Shown: in pieces, positions 8,123-16,528 of the stretch
How the letters are laid out: the number at the start of each line of letters is the position of its first letter
Position numbering within the stretch: position 1 is the stretch's first letter
Assembly: GCA_036259475.1 (NCBI GenBank)
Contig: DATABS010000013.1
Coordinates: 52,383-116,382, forward strand
Length of the DNA stretch: 64,000 nucleotides
DNA from: ZC4RG17 sp036259475
Lineage (GTDB): Bacteria > Actinomycetota > Acidimicrobiia > Spongiisociales > ZC4RG35
Reading direction: 5' to 3'
Notes under the pieces: model-generated
Databases searched by the model: none
What the model saw: the letters and a program-made list of their open reading frames with translations, nothing else
What the model was told of the DNA's origin: nothing
Program-made: the position numbers and the translations under genes

Positions 8123-8800
8123 TCAGTCGTTTCGGTCGCCGGATACGGCTCCGGAAGGGCGCGTGAACACTCGGACGGACTCGGGCGAGAACGACTCAGA
8201 CTGGGTCTGATCGACGGTCCACTCCGATGAGTGGCGCAGGATGGGTTGGCGGCCGGTGAGGCGGACGAACTCGGCTACCAGCTGACCTGGGTCGCTGTCG
8301 GGGATGTTGAGCAGCCTGAATCCGGGGTCTCCTTGTTCATCCACCCATCGGACCAGCTGGCTCTCGTCCGCCAGTGCCCAAGCGATGATCATGGCGGCGT
8401 GCTCGGTCCCTCGCTGTTCCCAGACGAAGTCATGGCTGTCCCAGGTGGGGAGGCGGCGGCGGGAGACGAAAGCCTCCTGGTCGGCGGCCGTGAGGTTGGA
8501 CTCGGCCCAGGCATGGGCGAGCTCGTGAATGACCACCTCGCGGTCCTCGGTGCACACCTTGACGACCCTGGAATCGGGGAAGTAGAGGCCTCTACGCAGC
8601 CGGCAAGCGGTGGTGTCCTCGAAGAACTCGAACGTCACATCGGGCAGAACCAAACCAGCGGCGGCAAAACGCTCCGCCGCCCAGGCGACCATCGGATGGT
8701 CGGACGACGTTGCCTCTTGGTCAACAGAGGAGGGAACACCGGAGGTGAACACCAGCAGAGCGATGATCGCCGGGAGCGGAGAGCGTATGAGCCATGCCAT
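8123..8800 (-). CDS. Secreted protein with HExxH zinc-peptidase motif
   Basis: 225 residues with an N-terminal signal peptide (about 1-27). Around residue 91-98 it has VVIHELAHAW, the HExxH zincin signature, with a downstream helix TEHAAMIIAWALA whose Glu/His could supply the third ligand. The four Cys around the N-terminal half may form disulfides. No family recognised. Either a small metallopeptidase or a non-catalytic zincin-fold protein. Divergent from the MarR gene at 8916; the last 25 residues are low-complexity. Confidence 0.6.
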   Translation of the reverse strand: MAWLIRSPLPAIIALLVFTSGVPSSVDQEATSSDHPMVAWAAERFAAAGLVLPDVTFEFFEDTTACRLRRGLYFPDSRVVKVCTEDREVVIHELAHAWAESNLTAADQEAFVSRRRLPTWDSHDFVWEQRGTEHAAMIIAWALADESQLVRWVDEQGDPGFRLLNIPDSDPGQLVAEFVRLTGRQPILRHSSEWTVDQTQSESFSPESVRVFTRPSGAVSGDRND

Positions 8801-8886
8801 CCGGCGAACATGCGGCCAGGCAGCTGTCGCCTCGCTGGCAAGCGGCTGTCAGATTGCTGTCGTGCCCACCGACCGGAACTATTTAG

Positions 8887-8906
8887 CTACTGCACACATC
8901 TAGTAG
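8887..8906. promoter_or_regulatory. Inverted repeat over the MarR/efflux promoter
   Basis: CTACT-N10-AGTAG overlaps the TAGTCT -10 box (8904-8909) that lies 6 nt before the GTG of the MarR gene. Size and position suit an autoregulatory MarR operator; it may also affect the divergent gene at 8800. Confidence 0.45.
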
Positions 8907-8915
8907 TCTGCGCGG

Positions 8916-9386
8916 GTGAACGTCACCCAAACGATCGAGGAGCTGGTCGAGCGGCTCGACCGTTCCGTCACCGGCATCACCCGTAGAGCCGCCATTCGCC
9001 GCCTCTACCGGCGTCTGGCCTCGGTGGCCGGCACGGAAGTGGAACGTTCCTCCTATCTGGTGCTCAAGCAGCTCGTCGCCGACGGGCCTACCCGAATCAC
9101 CGACCTCGCTCATGAGCACGGGGTCGAACCTTCGACCATGAGCCGCCACACGAGCGGGCTGGAGGAATCAGGGCTGGTGGTGAAGCGAGCCGATCCGTCC
9201 GACCGCCGGGTGGCGCTGGCGGAGGCCACTGGCAAAGGGGCCAGTGTGGTGGAGAAGGTGGAGGCTGAGCGACACCGGATATTCACCGCCATCCTCTCGC
9301 GCTGGGATCCCTCCGACGCCGCCCGCTTCGTCGACCTCATCGAACGGTTCGACGCCGACGTCACCGACCTACTGCAGCAACCATGA
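8916..9386 (+). CDS. MarR-family transcriptional regulator
   Basis: 156-residue winged-helix regulator. Seen: recognition helix region DLAHEHGVEPSTMSRHTSGL (about 68-87), wing with KRADPSDRRVALAEAT (about 95-110, the conserved DxRR), and dimerisation helices at both ends. The GTG start follows TAGTCT by 6 nt, so the mRNA is probably leaderless. Its stop overlaps the start of the DHA2 efflux gene by 4 nt, making it the likely local repressor of that pump, released by a pump substrate. Confidence 0.9.
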   Translation: MNVTQTIEELVERLDRSVTGITRRAAIRRLYRRLASVAGTEVERSSYLVLKQLVADGPTRITDLAHEHGVEPSTMSRHTSGLEESGLVVKRADPSDRRVALAEATGKGASVVEKVEAERHRIFTAILSRWDPSDAARFVDLIERFDADVTDLLQQP

Positions 9387-10939
9387 CCGACACCGCTCTG
9401 CCGGGGACACCGGCACCCCGCCCGGTGCCGATGTCGCACCGAGAGATCCTCCTCGTCTTCGTCAGCCTCATGTTGGGGATGTTCCTCGCCTCTCTCGACC
9501 AGACGATCGTCGCCACCGCCTTGCCGACGATCGTCGGCGAGCTGGGGGGCCTCGAGCACCTTTCTTGGGTCGTCACCGCCTATCTAGTCACTTCCACGGC
9601 CAGCGCTCCTCTCTACGGAAAGCTGTCCGACCTCTACGGCCGCAAGATCATGTTCCAGGCGGCGATCGCCATCTTCCTGCTCGGTTCGGTCCTCTCCGGC
9701 CTCTCCCAGTCGATGGGCCAGCTCATCGCCTTTCGGGCCGTCCAGGGCATCGGGGCCGGCGGGCTGATCGTCATGGCCTTGACGATCATCGGCGACGTCC
9801 TGTCTCCGCGCGAGCGCGGGAAATATCAGGGATACATGGGGTCGGTCTTCGCCGTGTCATCCGTCGGCGGTCCCTTGCTCGGTGGCTTCTTCGTCGACAA
9901 CCTGGACTGGCGCTGGGTCTTTTACATCAATCTGCCCGTCGGGCTGGTGGCCCTGGCTGCCACCGCCCGGTTCCTCCACCTCCCCACTCGCCGCCGGGAG
10001 CACCGCATCGACTATCCGGGCGCGATGCTGCTCGTTTCTGGGGTGAGCGCAGCCCTGCTGGTCATGGTGTGGGGCGGCAGCGAATACGCCTGGACGTCAC
10101 CTTTGATCATCGCTCTGGGGGGAGCAGCCGTCCTGCTGCTCTCACTCTTCCTGGCGCAGGAGCGACGGGCCGAGGAGCCGATCCTCCCCCTTCGCCTGTT
10201 CCGGAACAAGGTGTTCAGCATCACATCGGCTGCCGGCTTCATCATGGGTGTCGCCATGTTCGGAGGGATCATCTTCCTGCCGCTGTTCCTGCAGGTCGTG
10301 ACAGGGGTCAGCGCCACCCAATCCGGCCTCTTGCTCGTTCCTCTCATGGCCGGGATCCTCACTACCTCCATCGTCTCCGGGCGACGCATCAGCCACCACG
10401 GACGCTACAAGCGTTATCCCATCGCGGGGATGATGCTCACCACCGTCGGCCTCTATCTGCTCTCCACCATGGATCCGGACACCGGCGTCGTTCTCGCCTC
10501 TGTCTACATGGTGATCTTCGGCAGCGGACTGGGACTGGTGATGCAGGTGCTCGTCATCGCCGTCCAGAACGCGGTCGATGTGACCGACCTGGGTGCCGCC
10601 ACCTCCGCCACCACCTTCTTCCGCTCGCTCGGAGGCTCCTTCGGCACGGCGCTCTTCGGTGCCGTCCTTTCCGCCCGCCTCACCTCCGAGATCGCCACCC
10701 GCCTGCCCGACGTCTCGGGTACCGTCCCGGTGAGCCAGCTCACCGGTAGTCCCGCTCTCCTGGCCCAGCTTCCCGAGCACATCCGCGGTCCGCTGATCGA
10801 AAGCTTCTCGGTGTCGATCACCGACGTGTTCCTCGTCGGAATCCCTTTCGCCTTGGCGGCCCTGGTCCTCGTGATCTGGCTGCCCGAGCTGCCCCTGCGC
10901 GACACGGCCCATGTGGGCGGAGCGCCCACCGAGCTCTGA
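9383..10939 (+). CDS. DHA2-type MFS drug efflux transporter (EmrB/QacA family)
   Basis: 518 residues, about 14 transmembrane helices, proton-driven export. Family motifs: LDQTIVATALPTIV in helix 1, GKLSDLYGRK in the loop 2-3 (motif A), FRAVQGIGAGGL, and GGPLLGGFFVD followed by DWRWVFYINLPVG (motif C). The ATG overlaps the stop of the MarR gene (ATGA), so the two are coupled. Exported compound unknown; the pairing with MarR suggests a toxic or phenolic substrate. Confidence 0.92.
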   Translation: MTDTALPGTPAPRPVPMSHREILLVFVSLMLGMFLASLDQTIVATALPTIVGELGGLEHLSWVVTAYLVTSTASAPLYGKLSDLYGRKIMFQAAIAIFLLGSVLSGLSQSMGQLIAFRAVQGIGAGGLIVMALTIIGDVLSPRERGKYQGYMGSVFAVSSVGGPLLGGFFVDNLDWRWVFYINLPVGLVALAATARFLHLPTRRREHRIDYPGAMLLVSGVSAALLVMVWGGSEYAWTSPLIIALGGAAVLLLSLFLAQERRAEEPILPLRLFRNKVFSITSAAGFIMGVAMFGGIIFLPLFLQVVTGVSATQSGLLLVPLMAGILTTSIVSGRRISHHGRYKRYPIAGMMLTTVGLYLLSTMDPDTGVVLASVYMVIFGSGLGLVMQVLVIAVQNAVDVTDLGAATSATTFFRSLGGSFGTALFGAVLSARLTSEIATRLPDVSGTVPVSQLTGSPALLAQLPEHIRGPLIESFSVSITDVFLVGIPFALAALVLVIWLPELPLRDTAHVGGAPTEL

Positions 10940-10982
10940 CCCCCTTTCCAGTTGCGAGCTCCTGTTCGCTACGTTGAGCACC

Positions 10983-11363
10983 GTGGATCGCTACCAGGAC
11001 GTCGTGGAGACCCAGATCCGGGAGGCATTGGAGCGGGGCGATTTCGATGATTTGCCGGGAACCGGACAACCTCTGAACTTGAAGGACGAAGGACCGGCTT
11101 GGTGGGCTCGGCGCAAGATCGAGCAGATCAAGGCGGAAGACCGGATCACCGAGATAGCCCGGGAACTCCAAGACCAGATCGATCAGATGTGGTCGCTTCC
11201 TGACGAAGAGTCGGTCTCCGAAGCCGCGGCGGATCTGAACCAACGCATCGAGGCGCTCAACAGCCAGCTTCCCGGTGATGCCGCCATCCCCGTGATCGAC
11301 CCGGCCGAAGCAACTCGCACTTGGCGGAGCATGTTCCGAATCCGACAGCGACCTACGAACTGA
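10983..11363 (+). CDS. DUF1992 protein (DnaJ-C28-like)
   Basis: 126 residues. Typical DUF1992 block ALERGDFDDLPGTGQPLNL (about 18-36), then the tryptophan and charged helix AWWARRKIEQIKAE. The GTG at 10983 follows TACGTT by 7 nt, supporting a leaderless start; the frame is open further upstream but without a promoter. Family role unclear, linked to chaperone or Golgi J-domain proteins in eukaryotes. No J domain here. Confidence 0.85.
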   Translation: MDRYQDVVETQIREALERGDFDDLPGTGQPLNLKDEGPAWWARRKIEQIKAEDRITEIARELQDQIDQMWSLPDEESVSEAAADLNQRIEALNSQLPGDAAIPVIDPAEATRTWRSMFRIRQRPTN

Positions 11364-11400
11364 CGTCACCGACACGGCGTGCGTGCCATCCTGCCTGCGC

Positions 11401-12834
11401 ATGGATGGCAGTTACGACGTGATCGTGATCGGCGCCGGCGCCGCAGGTGAGAATGCGGCGGCTGCCGCCGCCCGAGGGGGCCTCGACGTCGCCATCGTGG
11501 AACGCGACCTCGCCGGCGGCGAATGCTCCTACTGGGCTTGCATGCCGTCGAAGACGCTGCTCAATCCCGGCAAGGTGCTCGAGGTGGCCCGACGGGCGCC
11601 AGGAGCCTCCGCCTCGGTGACCGGGCAGGTGGATGTGGCCGACACCCTGGAGCGCCGCAACCGGATCGTGCATGACTGGGACGACTCGAGCCAGGTCGAG
11701 TGGCTGAAGAATGAAGGCGTCGCGCTCATCCGCGGCCACGCCCGCTTCACCGGGGAACGAAGGCTGAGCGTCACCGCTTCCGACGGGTCGAAGACCGAGT
11801 TGCGGGCAACGTCTGCAGTCGTGATCGCCACCGGCAGCCGGCCGAGCGATCCCGGCATCCAGGGGATGGAAGAGGTCGATACCTGGGGAAGCCGCGAGAT
11901 AACGGCCGCCGAGGCGGTTCCCGCCCGTCTGCTCATCGTCGGCGGCGGGACCGTGGGCGTGGAGATGGCCCAGGCATGGGCCTGGCTCGGCTCACACGTG
12001 ACTCTGGTCCACAACTCGAGGCACCTGCTCAAGAGTGAGGAGCCCTTCGTGAGCGACGAACTGCGTGGCGCCTTCGAACGGATCGGAATCACCGTCCTCA
12101 CCGAGACGGAAACCGAGCGGCTCCGAACCGAGGACGATGGGAGCACGGTCGCCTCCGTCCGCCACGGCGACGGGACCATCGAGGAGATCGACGCCGACGA
12201 AGTCCTGGTGGCAACAGGTCGCCGGCCGAGAACCGATGACGTTGGCCTCCTCGAGATCGGTCTTCAGCCGGGCCAGCGGCTCACGGTTGACAGCCACATG
12301 CGGGTCCAGGGAGTCGAAGCAGGATGGCTCTATGCCGTCGGCGACGTGAACGGGCGGGCTCTCCTCACCCACATGGGCAAATACCAGGCGCGTATCGCCG
12401 GAGCCCACATCGCCGGCCAGCGCGAGGCGGCCGTATCGGAGGTCTCGGCCGTGCCCCGCGTCGTGTTCACGAGCCCGGAGATCGCAGCCGTGGGACTCAC
12501 CGAGACCGAGGCGCGAGCGGCCCGCATCCCGGTCGGGACAGTCACCTACGACATCGGTCAGGTGGCCGCCGCCAGTGTCCTCGGCCGAGGCTATAAGGGC
12601 ACGTGCAAGCTGGTGATCGATACCCGACGCCAGATCGTCGTCGGAGCCACATTCGTGGGGCCGCAGGTAGCCGACCTGCTCCACTCAGCCACCGTGGCAA
12701 TCGTCGGTGAAGTCCCCCTCTCCCGGCTCTGGCATGCGGTGCCGTCCTTCCCGACGTTCAGCGAGGTGTGGCTCCGTTTGCTCGAGGCCTACCGAGACGG
12801 CGGCTGGGACCCTTACCAGTCCGAGCCGGGCTGA
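11401..12834 (+). CDS. FAD/NAD(P)-dependent disulfide oxidoreductase (Lpd/MerA-like)
   Basis: 477-residue flavoprotein of the class I pyridine nucleotide-disulfide family. In order: FAD loop VIGAGAAGENAAAAA (about 10-24), redox pair in GGECSYWACMPSK (about 40-52), NAD(P) loop VGGGTVGVEMA (about 181-191), second FAD motif YAVGDVNGRALLTH (about 313-326), and the dimerisation domain ending with HAVPSFPTFSE (His-Glu pair). The pattern Cys-x4-Cys and HAVPSFPTFSE match the group between dihydrolipoamide dehydrogenase and mercuric reductase; no N-terminal HMA domain, and no mer or pyruvate dehydrogenase genes adjacent. Substrate unknown. The ATG at 11401 is preferred; a GTG 18 nt earlier is also possible. 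Confidence 0.85.
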   Translation: MDGSYDVIVIGAGAAGENAAAAAARGGLDVAIVERDLAGGECSYWACMPSKTLLNPGKVLEVARRAPGASASVTGQVDVADTLERRNRIVHDWDDSSQVEWLKNEGVALIRGHARFTGERRLSVTASDGSKTELRATSAVVIATGSRPSDPGIQGMEEVDTWGSREITAAEAVPARLLIVGGGTVGVEMAQAWAWLGSHVTLVHNSRHLLKSEEPFVSDELRGAFERIGITVLTETETERLRTEDDGSTVASVRHGDGTIEEIDADEVLVATGRRPRTDDVGLLEIGLQPGQRLTVDSHMRVQGVEAGWLYAVGDVNGRALLTHMGKYQARIAGAHIAGQREAAVSEVSAVPRVVFTSPEIAAVGLTETEARAARIPVGTVTYDIGQVAAASVLGRGYKGTCKLVIDTRRQIVVGATFVGPQVADLLHSATVAIVGEVPLSRLWHAVPSFPTFSEVWLRLLEAYRDGGWDPYQSEPG

Positions 12835-12932
12835 ACCGATCTTCGGCGCCTCGCCACATCCGATTCTCGCCGAGTAGTCCCACCTGGCGCTCGTTACAGT
12901 GAGCGCCCGTCAGTCAAGGAGCCCTGCCGCCG

Positions 12933-13727
12933 ATGTCACCCTCCGACAGACCTTCAGGTCGCCCCCGCCTCGTTTTCGGCGACGACGGTGCGCCGCCGGC
13001 TGACACGGCCTGGCGCTGGCTGACCTCCCAGGAGTGGTCGGGATGGGACATCGAAGTGATGACTGCCGACACCGATGACACCCGCGTCAAATGGGGTGAG
13101 CCTCCGGCCGTCGAGGAGTGGACACCCACGTGGGGCAGATCCGAAGCTATTCCCGGCGCGGTGGCCGTGCGGTTTCTCAAGGCAGCCACAGATCCCAGAG
13201 CCATGCTGGCCGATCGGGAAGACGCCGATGTCATCCTCCTCGGTCTGAGTGCCCACAGCATGCTGCGAGGCATGGTGACCGGGAGCACAACGGAGTGGCT
13301 CCTCCACCACCCACCATCGCCGCTGGTCGTGGCCCAAAGCCCCGAACAGGTGAACAAGGTCACTGTGTGTGCGGACGGATCGACCCACTCGCGAGCCGCT
13401 CTCGGCGCTTTCACCGCTTTGCCGCTGGCGTCGGAGACCCGGGTGACCGTCCTGGCGGTCGACGACGGACGCACCGACGCCCGCCACGCCGCTCAGGAGG
13501 CGGCGGCGCTGCTGGACGGCAAGGTGCGAGAGGTGAGCATGGTCGTGGTTGAAGGCCAGCCGACCACCGTGATCCTCGAACAGGTGGAAGAGAACTACTC
13601 CGAACTGGTCGTCCTGGGGACGCGGGGACTGACCGGCTGGCAACGGCTCGTGCTTGGATCCACTGCTTCGGCGGTGGTCCGGGGGGTCGCCTGCACCAGC
13701 CTCGTTGCCTCCGCCGACATGGGTTAA
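12933..13727 (+). CDS. Tandem universal stress protein
   Basis: 264 residues with two UspA-like domains. Each ends in the ATP-binding pattern G-x2-G-x9-G-(S/T): GLSAHSMLRGMVTGST (about 105-120) and GTRGLTGWQRLVLGST (about 228-243). The first domain is the more degenerate at its N-terminus. Binds ATP and helps survival under stress. An AAGGAG lies 11 nt before the ATG. Followed by the manganese riboswitch of the next gene. Confidence 0.88.
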   Translation: MSPSDRPSGRPRLVFGDDGAPPADTAWRWLTSQEWSGWDIEVMTADTDDTRVKWGEPPAVEEWTPTWGRSEAIPGAVAVRFLKAATDPRAMLADREDADVILLGLSAHSMLRGMVTGSTTEWLLHHPPSPLVVAQSPEQVNKVTVCADGSTHSRAALGAFTALPLASETRVTVLAVDDGRTDARHAAQEAAALLDGKVREVSMVVVEGQPTTVILEQVEENYSELVVLGTRGLTGWQRLVLGSTASAVVRGVACTSLVASADMG

Positions 13728-13734
13728 CATGCCC

Positions 13735-13848
13735 ACCACGGAGGGGAGTAGCCCCCAACTGGAAGATCGACATCCTGGCGCCGGATCGAGCGGCGTCCGG
13801 TCTCCAGGCCGGTTGAGATCCTCGACGGCGGGCAAGACCTCCGACACG
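13735..13848 (+). promoter_or_regulatory. yybP-ykoY manganese riboswitch
   Basis: Conserved blocks of the Mn2+ aptamer: GGGGAGTAGC (13743-13752), GACATCCTGGCG (about 13769-13780) and GCAAGACCTCC (about 13832-13842). Helix P1 pairs CGGAGG (13739-13744) with CCTCCG (13838-13843). Between it and the start codon, further GC stems (GGACATGAAGACGTCC, then GGTCGGGGTCGTCCCG) could form the expression platform. The aptamer turns on Mn2+ exporters of the TerC/Alx and MntP types; a TerC gene starts at 13893. Confidence 0.85.
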
Positions 13849-13892
13849 GACATGAAGACGTCCGGGTCGGGGTCGTCCCGTCCGGTGAAGGA

Positions 13893-14915
13893 ATGCTCAA
13901 CCTCTCAATGACACCGCTCTCCGTCCTAGCAGCAGACGAACCTGCCGCCGGCTCGTTCGCCAGCTTCGATGTCCCCGGCTGGGTTTGGGTGACCTTCCTC
14001 ATCGGAGTCGCCGTCCTGCTGATGGTCGACCTGCTCCTCGTTCACCGACGGCCTCACGTCATATCGTTCCGGGAAGCGGCTATCGAGTCCTCGATCTGGA
14101 TCGCCCTCGGCCTCTCCTTCACGCTGGTGATGCTGGTGTGGCAAGGGGGCGGCGCCGCCGGAGAATACCTGGCCGGCTACCTCATAGAGAAGAGCCTGTC
14201 GGTCGACAACGTCTTCGTCTGGGCGGTGATCCTCAGCTACTTCGCCGTACCGGCCGAGTATCAGTTCCGGGTCCTCTTCTGGGGCGTGTTCGGAGCGCTG
14301 GTCTTGCGGGCGGTCTTCATCTTCGCCGGCGTGGCGCTGATCGAGCAGTTCGACTGGATCCTGTATGTCTTCGGCGCTTTCTTGATCTTCACCGCCTTCC
14401 GGATCGCCCGGCATGAGGAAGCCGAGATCCACCCCGAGGACAACCCGGTTCTCAAGTTGTTTCGCCGGGTCGTGCCTTCAAGCACCGAATACGACGGCCA
14501 GAAGTTGTTCACGCGCCGCGCCGGCCGGCTTCTCGCCACTCCCCTATTCGCAGTCCTGGTGTTGATCGAGAGCACCGACGTCGTCTTCGACGTCGACTCC
14601 ATCCCCGCCATCCTCGCCGTCAGCCGGGAGCCCTTCATCGTCTTCTCGTCGAACGCGTTCGCCATTCTCGGATTGAGAGCCCTCTATTTCCTGTTGGCCG
14701 GCATGGCTGGACGGTTTCGGTATCTCAACCTGGGCCTCGGGGTGATATTGGCCTTCGTGGGCGTGAAGATGGTCATCGCCGAGTGGTACCACATGCCGAT
14801 ATGGCTCAGCCTCACGGTTATCGCGGTGGTCCTGACCGTCACTATCGTCGCCTCGCTCCGCGAGGAACGCCGGGAGAATGCGACCTCCGACGCTCCCACC
14901 GCGGCGGATACGTAA
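13893..14915 (+). CDS. TerC/Alx-family membrane protein, probable Mn2+ exporter
   Basis: 340 residues, about nine transmembrane segments. Diagnostic motifs: EKSLSVDNVFVWAVI (about 101-115) and IESTDVVFDVDSIPAILAV (about 225-243), whose acidic residues are thought to bind the metal. Members linked to this riboswitch export excess manganese. The ATG at 13893 lies directly after AAGGA (too close); ATG 13908 lies 15 nt from it, so either may be the true start. Controlled by the upstream aptamer at 13735-13848. Confidence 0.9.
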   Translation: MLNLSMTPLSVLAADEPAAGSFASFDVPGWVWVTFLIGVAVLLMVDLLLVHRRPHVISFREAAIESSIWIALGLSFTLVMLVWQGGGAAGEYLAGYLIEKSLSVDNVFVWAVILSYFAVPAEYQFRVLFWGVFGALVLRAVFIFAGVALIEQFDWILYVFGAFLIFTAFRIARHEEAEIHPEDNPVLKLFRRVVPSSTEYDGQKLFTRRAGRLLATPLFAVLVLIESTDVVFDVDSIPAILAVSREPFIVFSSNAFAILGLRALYFLLAGMAGRFRYLNLGLGVILAFVGVKMVIAEWYHMPIWLSLTVIAVVLTVTIVASLREERRENATSDAPTAADT

Positions 14916-14974
14916 GCGCCGGCACCGTCTTCGCTGAATTTGCAAAAACTAGCGTTGTGCTATCCTGAGGCAGC

Positions 14975-15092
14975 AGCGGGGAGCCGGTTTCCCCACCACA
15001 CCGGTGAGCCCGAGAGCGTCCAGGCGTACCCTCCTCCCCGATCTTCGGATCGGATCCTCTCCGCCTCTCTCCCGCTCTCGGGCTTCCCCGCT
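14975..15092 (+). ncRNA. Structured leader RNA upstream of otsA, no known class
   Basis: Three helices form a compact three-way junction: P1 AGCGGGGA (14975-14982) with TCCCCGCT (15085-15092); P2 CCGGT (14984-14988) with ACCGG (15000-15004); P3 AGCCCGAGAGCG (15007-15018) with CGCTCTCGGGCT (15073-15084), all perfect. Inside P3, CCGATC-TTCG-GATCGG (15038-15053) is a UUCG-capped hairpin. A possible -10 box TATCCT lies at 14961-14966. It fits none of the riboswitch consensus sequences I know. It is followed by a six-codon leader peptide and otsA. Confidence 0.6.
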
Positions 15093-15113
15093 ACCAGGGT
15101 TAAGGTCGGCGTA

Positions 15114-15134
15114 ATGAGTATCTCACTCCCATGA
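15114..15134 (+). CDS. Six-residue leader peptide coupled to otsA
   Basis: ATG at 15114 encodes MSISLP and its TGA overlaps the otsA ATG (ATGA at 15131-15134). AAGG lies 8 nt before the leader ATG, whereas otsA itself has no ribosome-binding site in the usual place. Translation of otsA may thus depend on reinitiation after this peptide. Sequence evidence only; expression not shown. Confidence 0.4.
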   Translation: MSISLP

Positions 15135-16507
15135 CCGACTCGTCATCACGCCTTGTCGTAGCGGCGAATCGCCTACCCGTTCGATGGGATTCCGACGACC
15201 GGCGCTGGGTCACCAGCCCGGGCGGTCTGGTTTCGGCCCTGGTTCCGATCCTCCAGGAACGGGGCGGAGTTTGGGTCGGTTGGAACGGCTCGGTCGGAGG
15301 CGAATCTGAGCGATTCACGGCCGACGAGATCGACAACCTGTCCGTGCCTCTCGACGAGGAACAGGTCAACGACCACTACTACGGCTTTTGCAATGGCACG
15401 ATCTGGCCCCTGTATCACGACGCCATCCGTCCCCCGGAATTCCATCGTCACTGGTGGCGCAAGCATGCCGAGGTCAACCAGCAGTTCGCCGACGCCATCA
15501 TTTCGGTCTGCCGACCGGGTGACACCATCTGGGTACACGACTACCAGCTGCAGTTGGTGCCTGAAATGGTCCGACAGCACCTCCCAGGCAACCGGATAGG
15601 CTTCTTCCTCCACATCCCGTTCCCTCCGCCCGAGATATTCGAGCGGCTTCCGTGGCGGCGCCAGATCCTCGAAGGACTCCTCGGTGCCGACTACATCGGC
15701 TTTCAGACCCGCAGAGCAGCACTCAACTTCGCCGCCTCGGCTCGCGAGTTCGCCGGAGCCCGCGGCCCTGCCGCCTCGATGCGCTACGCCAACCGGGAGG
15801 TGAGGGCCGAGCCGGTCCCCATCGCCATAGACACGGCTCACTACGCCGGAGCCGCGTCTGACCTCTCGGTTCAGCGGCTCGGGGCCGAGCTCAGACGCGA
15901 TCTCGGTGACCCCCCGACCATCATTCTGGGGGTCGATCGTCTGGACTACACGAAAGGAATCGACCTTCGGCTTCGAGTGCTCGAGACGTTCTTCGACGAG
16001 CATCCCGAGCTGATCGGCAAGGTCTCACTCGTTCAGATTTCGGTGCCCAGCCGCGAGGATGTGGACGAATACCAGGAGATCCGCCGCCAGGTCGAAGAGA
16101 TGGTCGGTCGGGTGAACGGAAGATTCGCCCAGGCCGGGTGGACGCCGATCCACTACGTGTACCGCTCGATCCCCTTCGAAGAGCTCATCGGCGCCTATCT
16201 CACCGCCGACGTGATGCTCGTGACGCCGCTCCGCGACGGCATGAATCTGGTTGCCAAGGAGTACATCGCCACCCGGGTCGACGACTCGGGCGTCCTCATA
16301 CTCAGCGAGTTCGCGGGCGCTGCCGAGCAGCTCGAGGAGGCGCTGATAGTCAATCCATACGACCTCGATGCACTCTCGGCGACAATCCATCAAGCGGTGA
16401 CAATGGGAATCGAAGAGCAGCGCCGGAGGATGCGGCGTCTTCGCCGCAAGGTCACTCGTTGGGATGTTCACAGCTGGGCGCGCCACAACCTCGAAGAGAT
16501 CGCCTGA
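15131..16507 (+). CDS. otsA: Trehalose-6-phosphate synthase (GT20)
   Basis: 458 residues; joins UDP- or ADP-glucose and glucose-6-phosphate to trehalose-6-phosphate in the cytosol. Family blocks: VVAANRLPVRW with the SPGGLVSAL loop (about 8-37), WVHDYQLQLVPEM (about 136-148), FFLHIPFPPPEIF, GVDRLDYTKGI (about 266-276), TPLRDGMNLVAKEYIA (about 366-381) and SEFAGAAEQLEEALIVNPYD. Length is normal for the bacterial enzyme. No otsB phosphatase is adjacent, so the second step must be encoded elsewhere. Preceded by a structured leader and coupled leader peptide. Confidence 0.95.
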   Translation: MTDSSSRLVVAANRLPVRWDSDDRRWVTSPGGLVSALVPILQERGGVWVGWNGSVGGESERFTADEIDNLSVPLDEEQVNDHYYGFCNGTIWPLYHDAIRPPEFHRHWWRKHAEVNQQFADAIISVCRPGDTIWVHDYQLQLVPEMVRQHLPGNRIGFFLHIPFPPPEIFERLPWRRQILEGLLGADYIGFQTRRAALNFAASAREFAGARGPAASMRYANREVRAEPVPIAIDTAHYAGAASDLSVQRLGAELRRDLGDPPTIILGVDRLDYTKGIDLRLRVLETFFDEHPELIGKVSLVQISVPSREDVDEYQEIRRQVEEMVGRVNGRFAQAGWTPIHYVYRSIPFEELIGAYLTADVMLVTPLRDGMNLVAKEYIATRVDDSGVLILSEFAGAAEQLEEALIVNPYDLDALSATIHQAVTMGIEEQRRRMRRLRRKVTRWDVHSWARHNLEEIA

Positions 16508-16528
16508 TGACGAGGCCTGCGGTCTGAG

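Noticed and set aside
9244..10749. 501-codon plus-strand frame inside the DHA2 transporter
   Set aside because: Shadow of the transporter in another frame; composition is Arg/Pro/His-rich without membrane helices.
14955..15110. c-di-AMP (ydaO) riboswitch before otsA
   Set aside because: A GGGGAGCC-like start resembles it, but the conserved GAATC and GAACCC blocks are absent and the helix arrangement differs.
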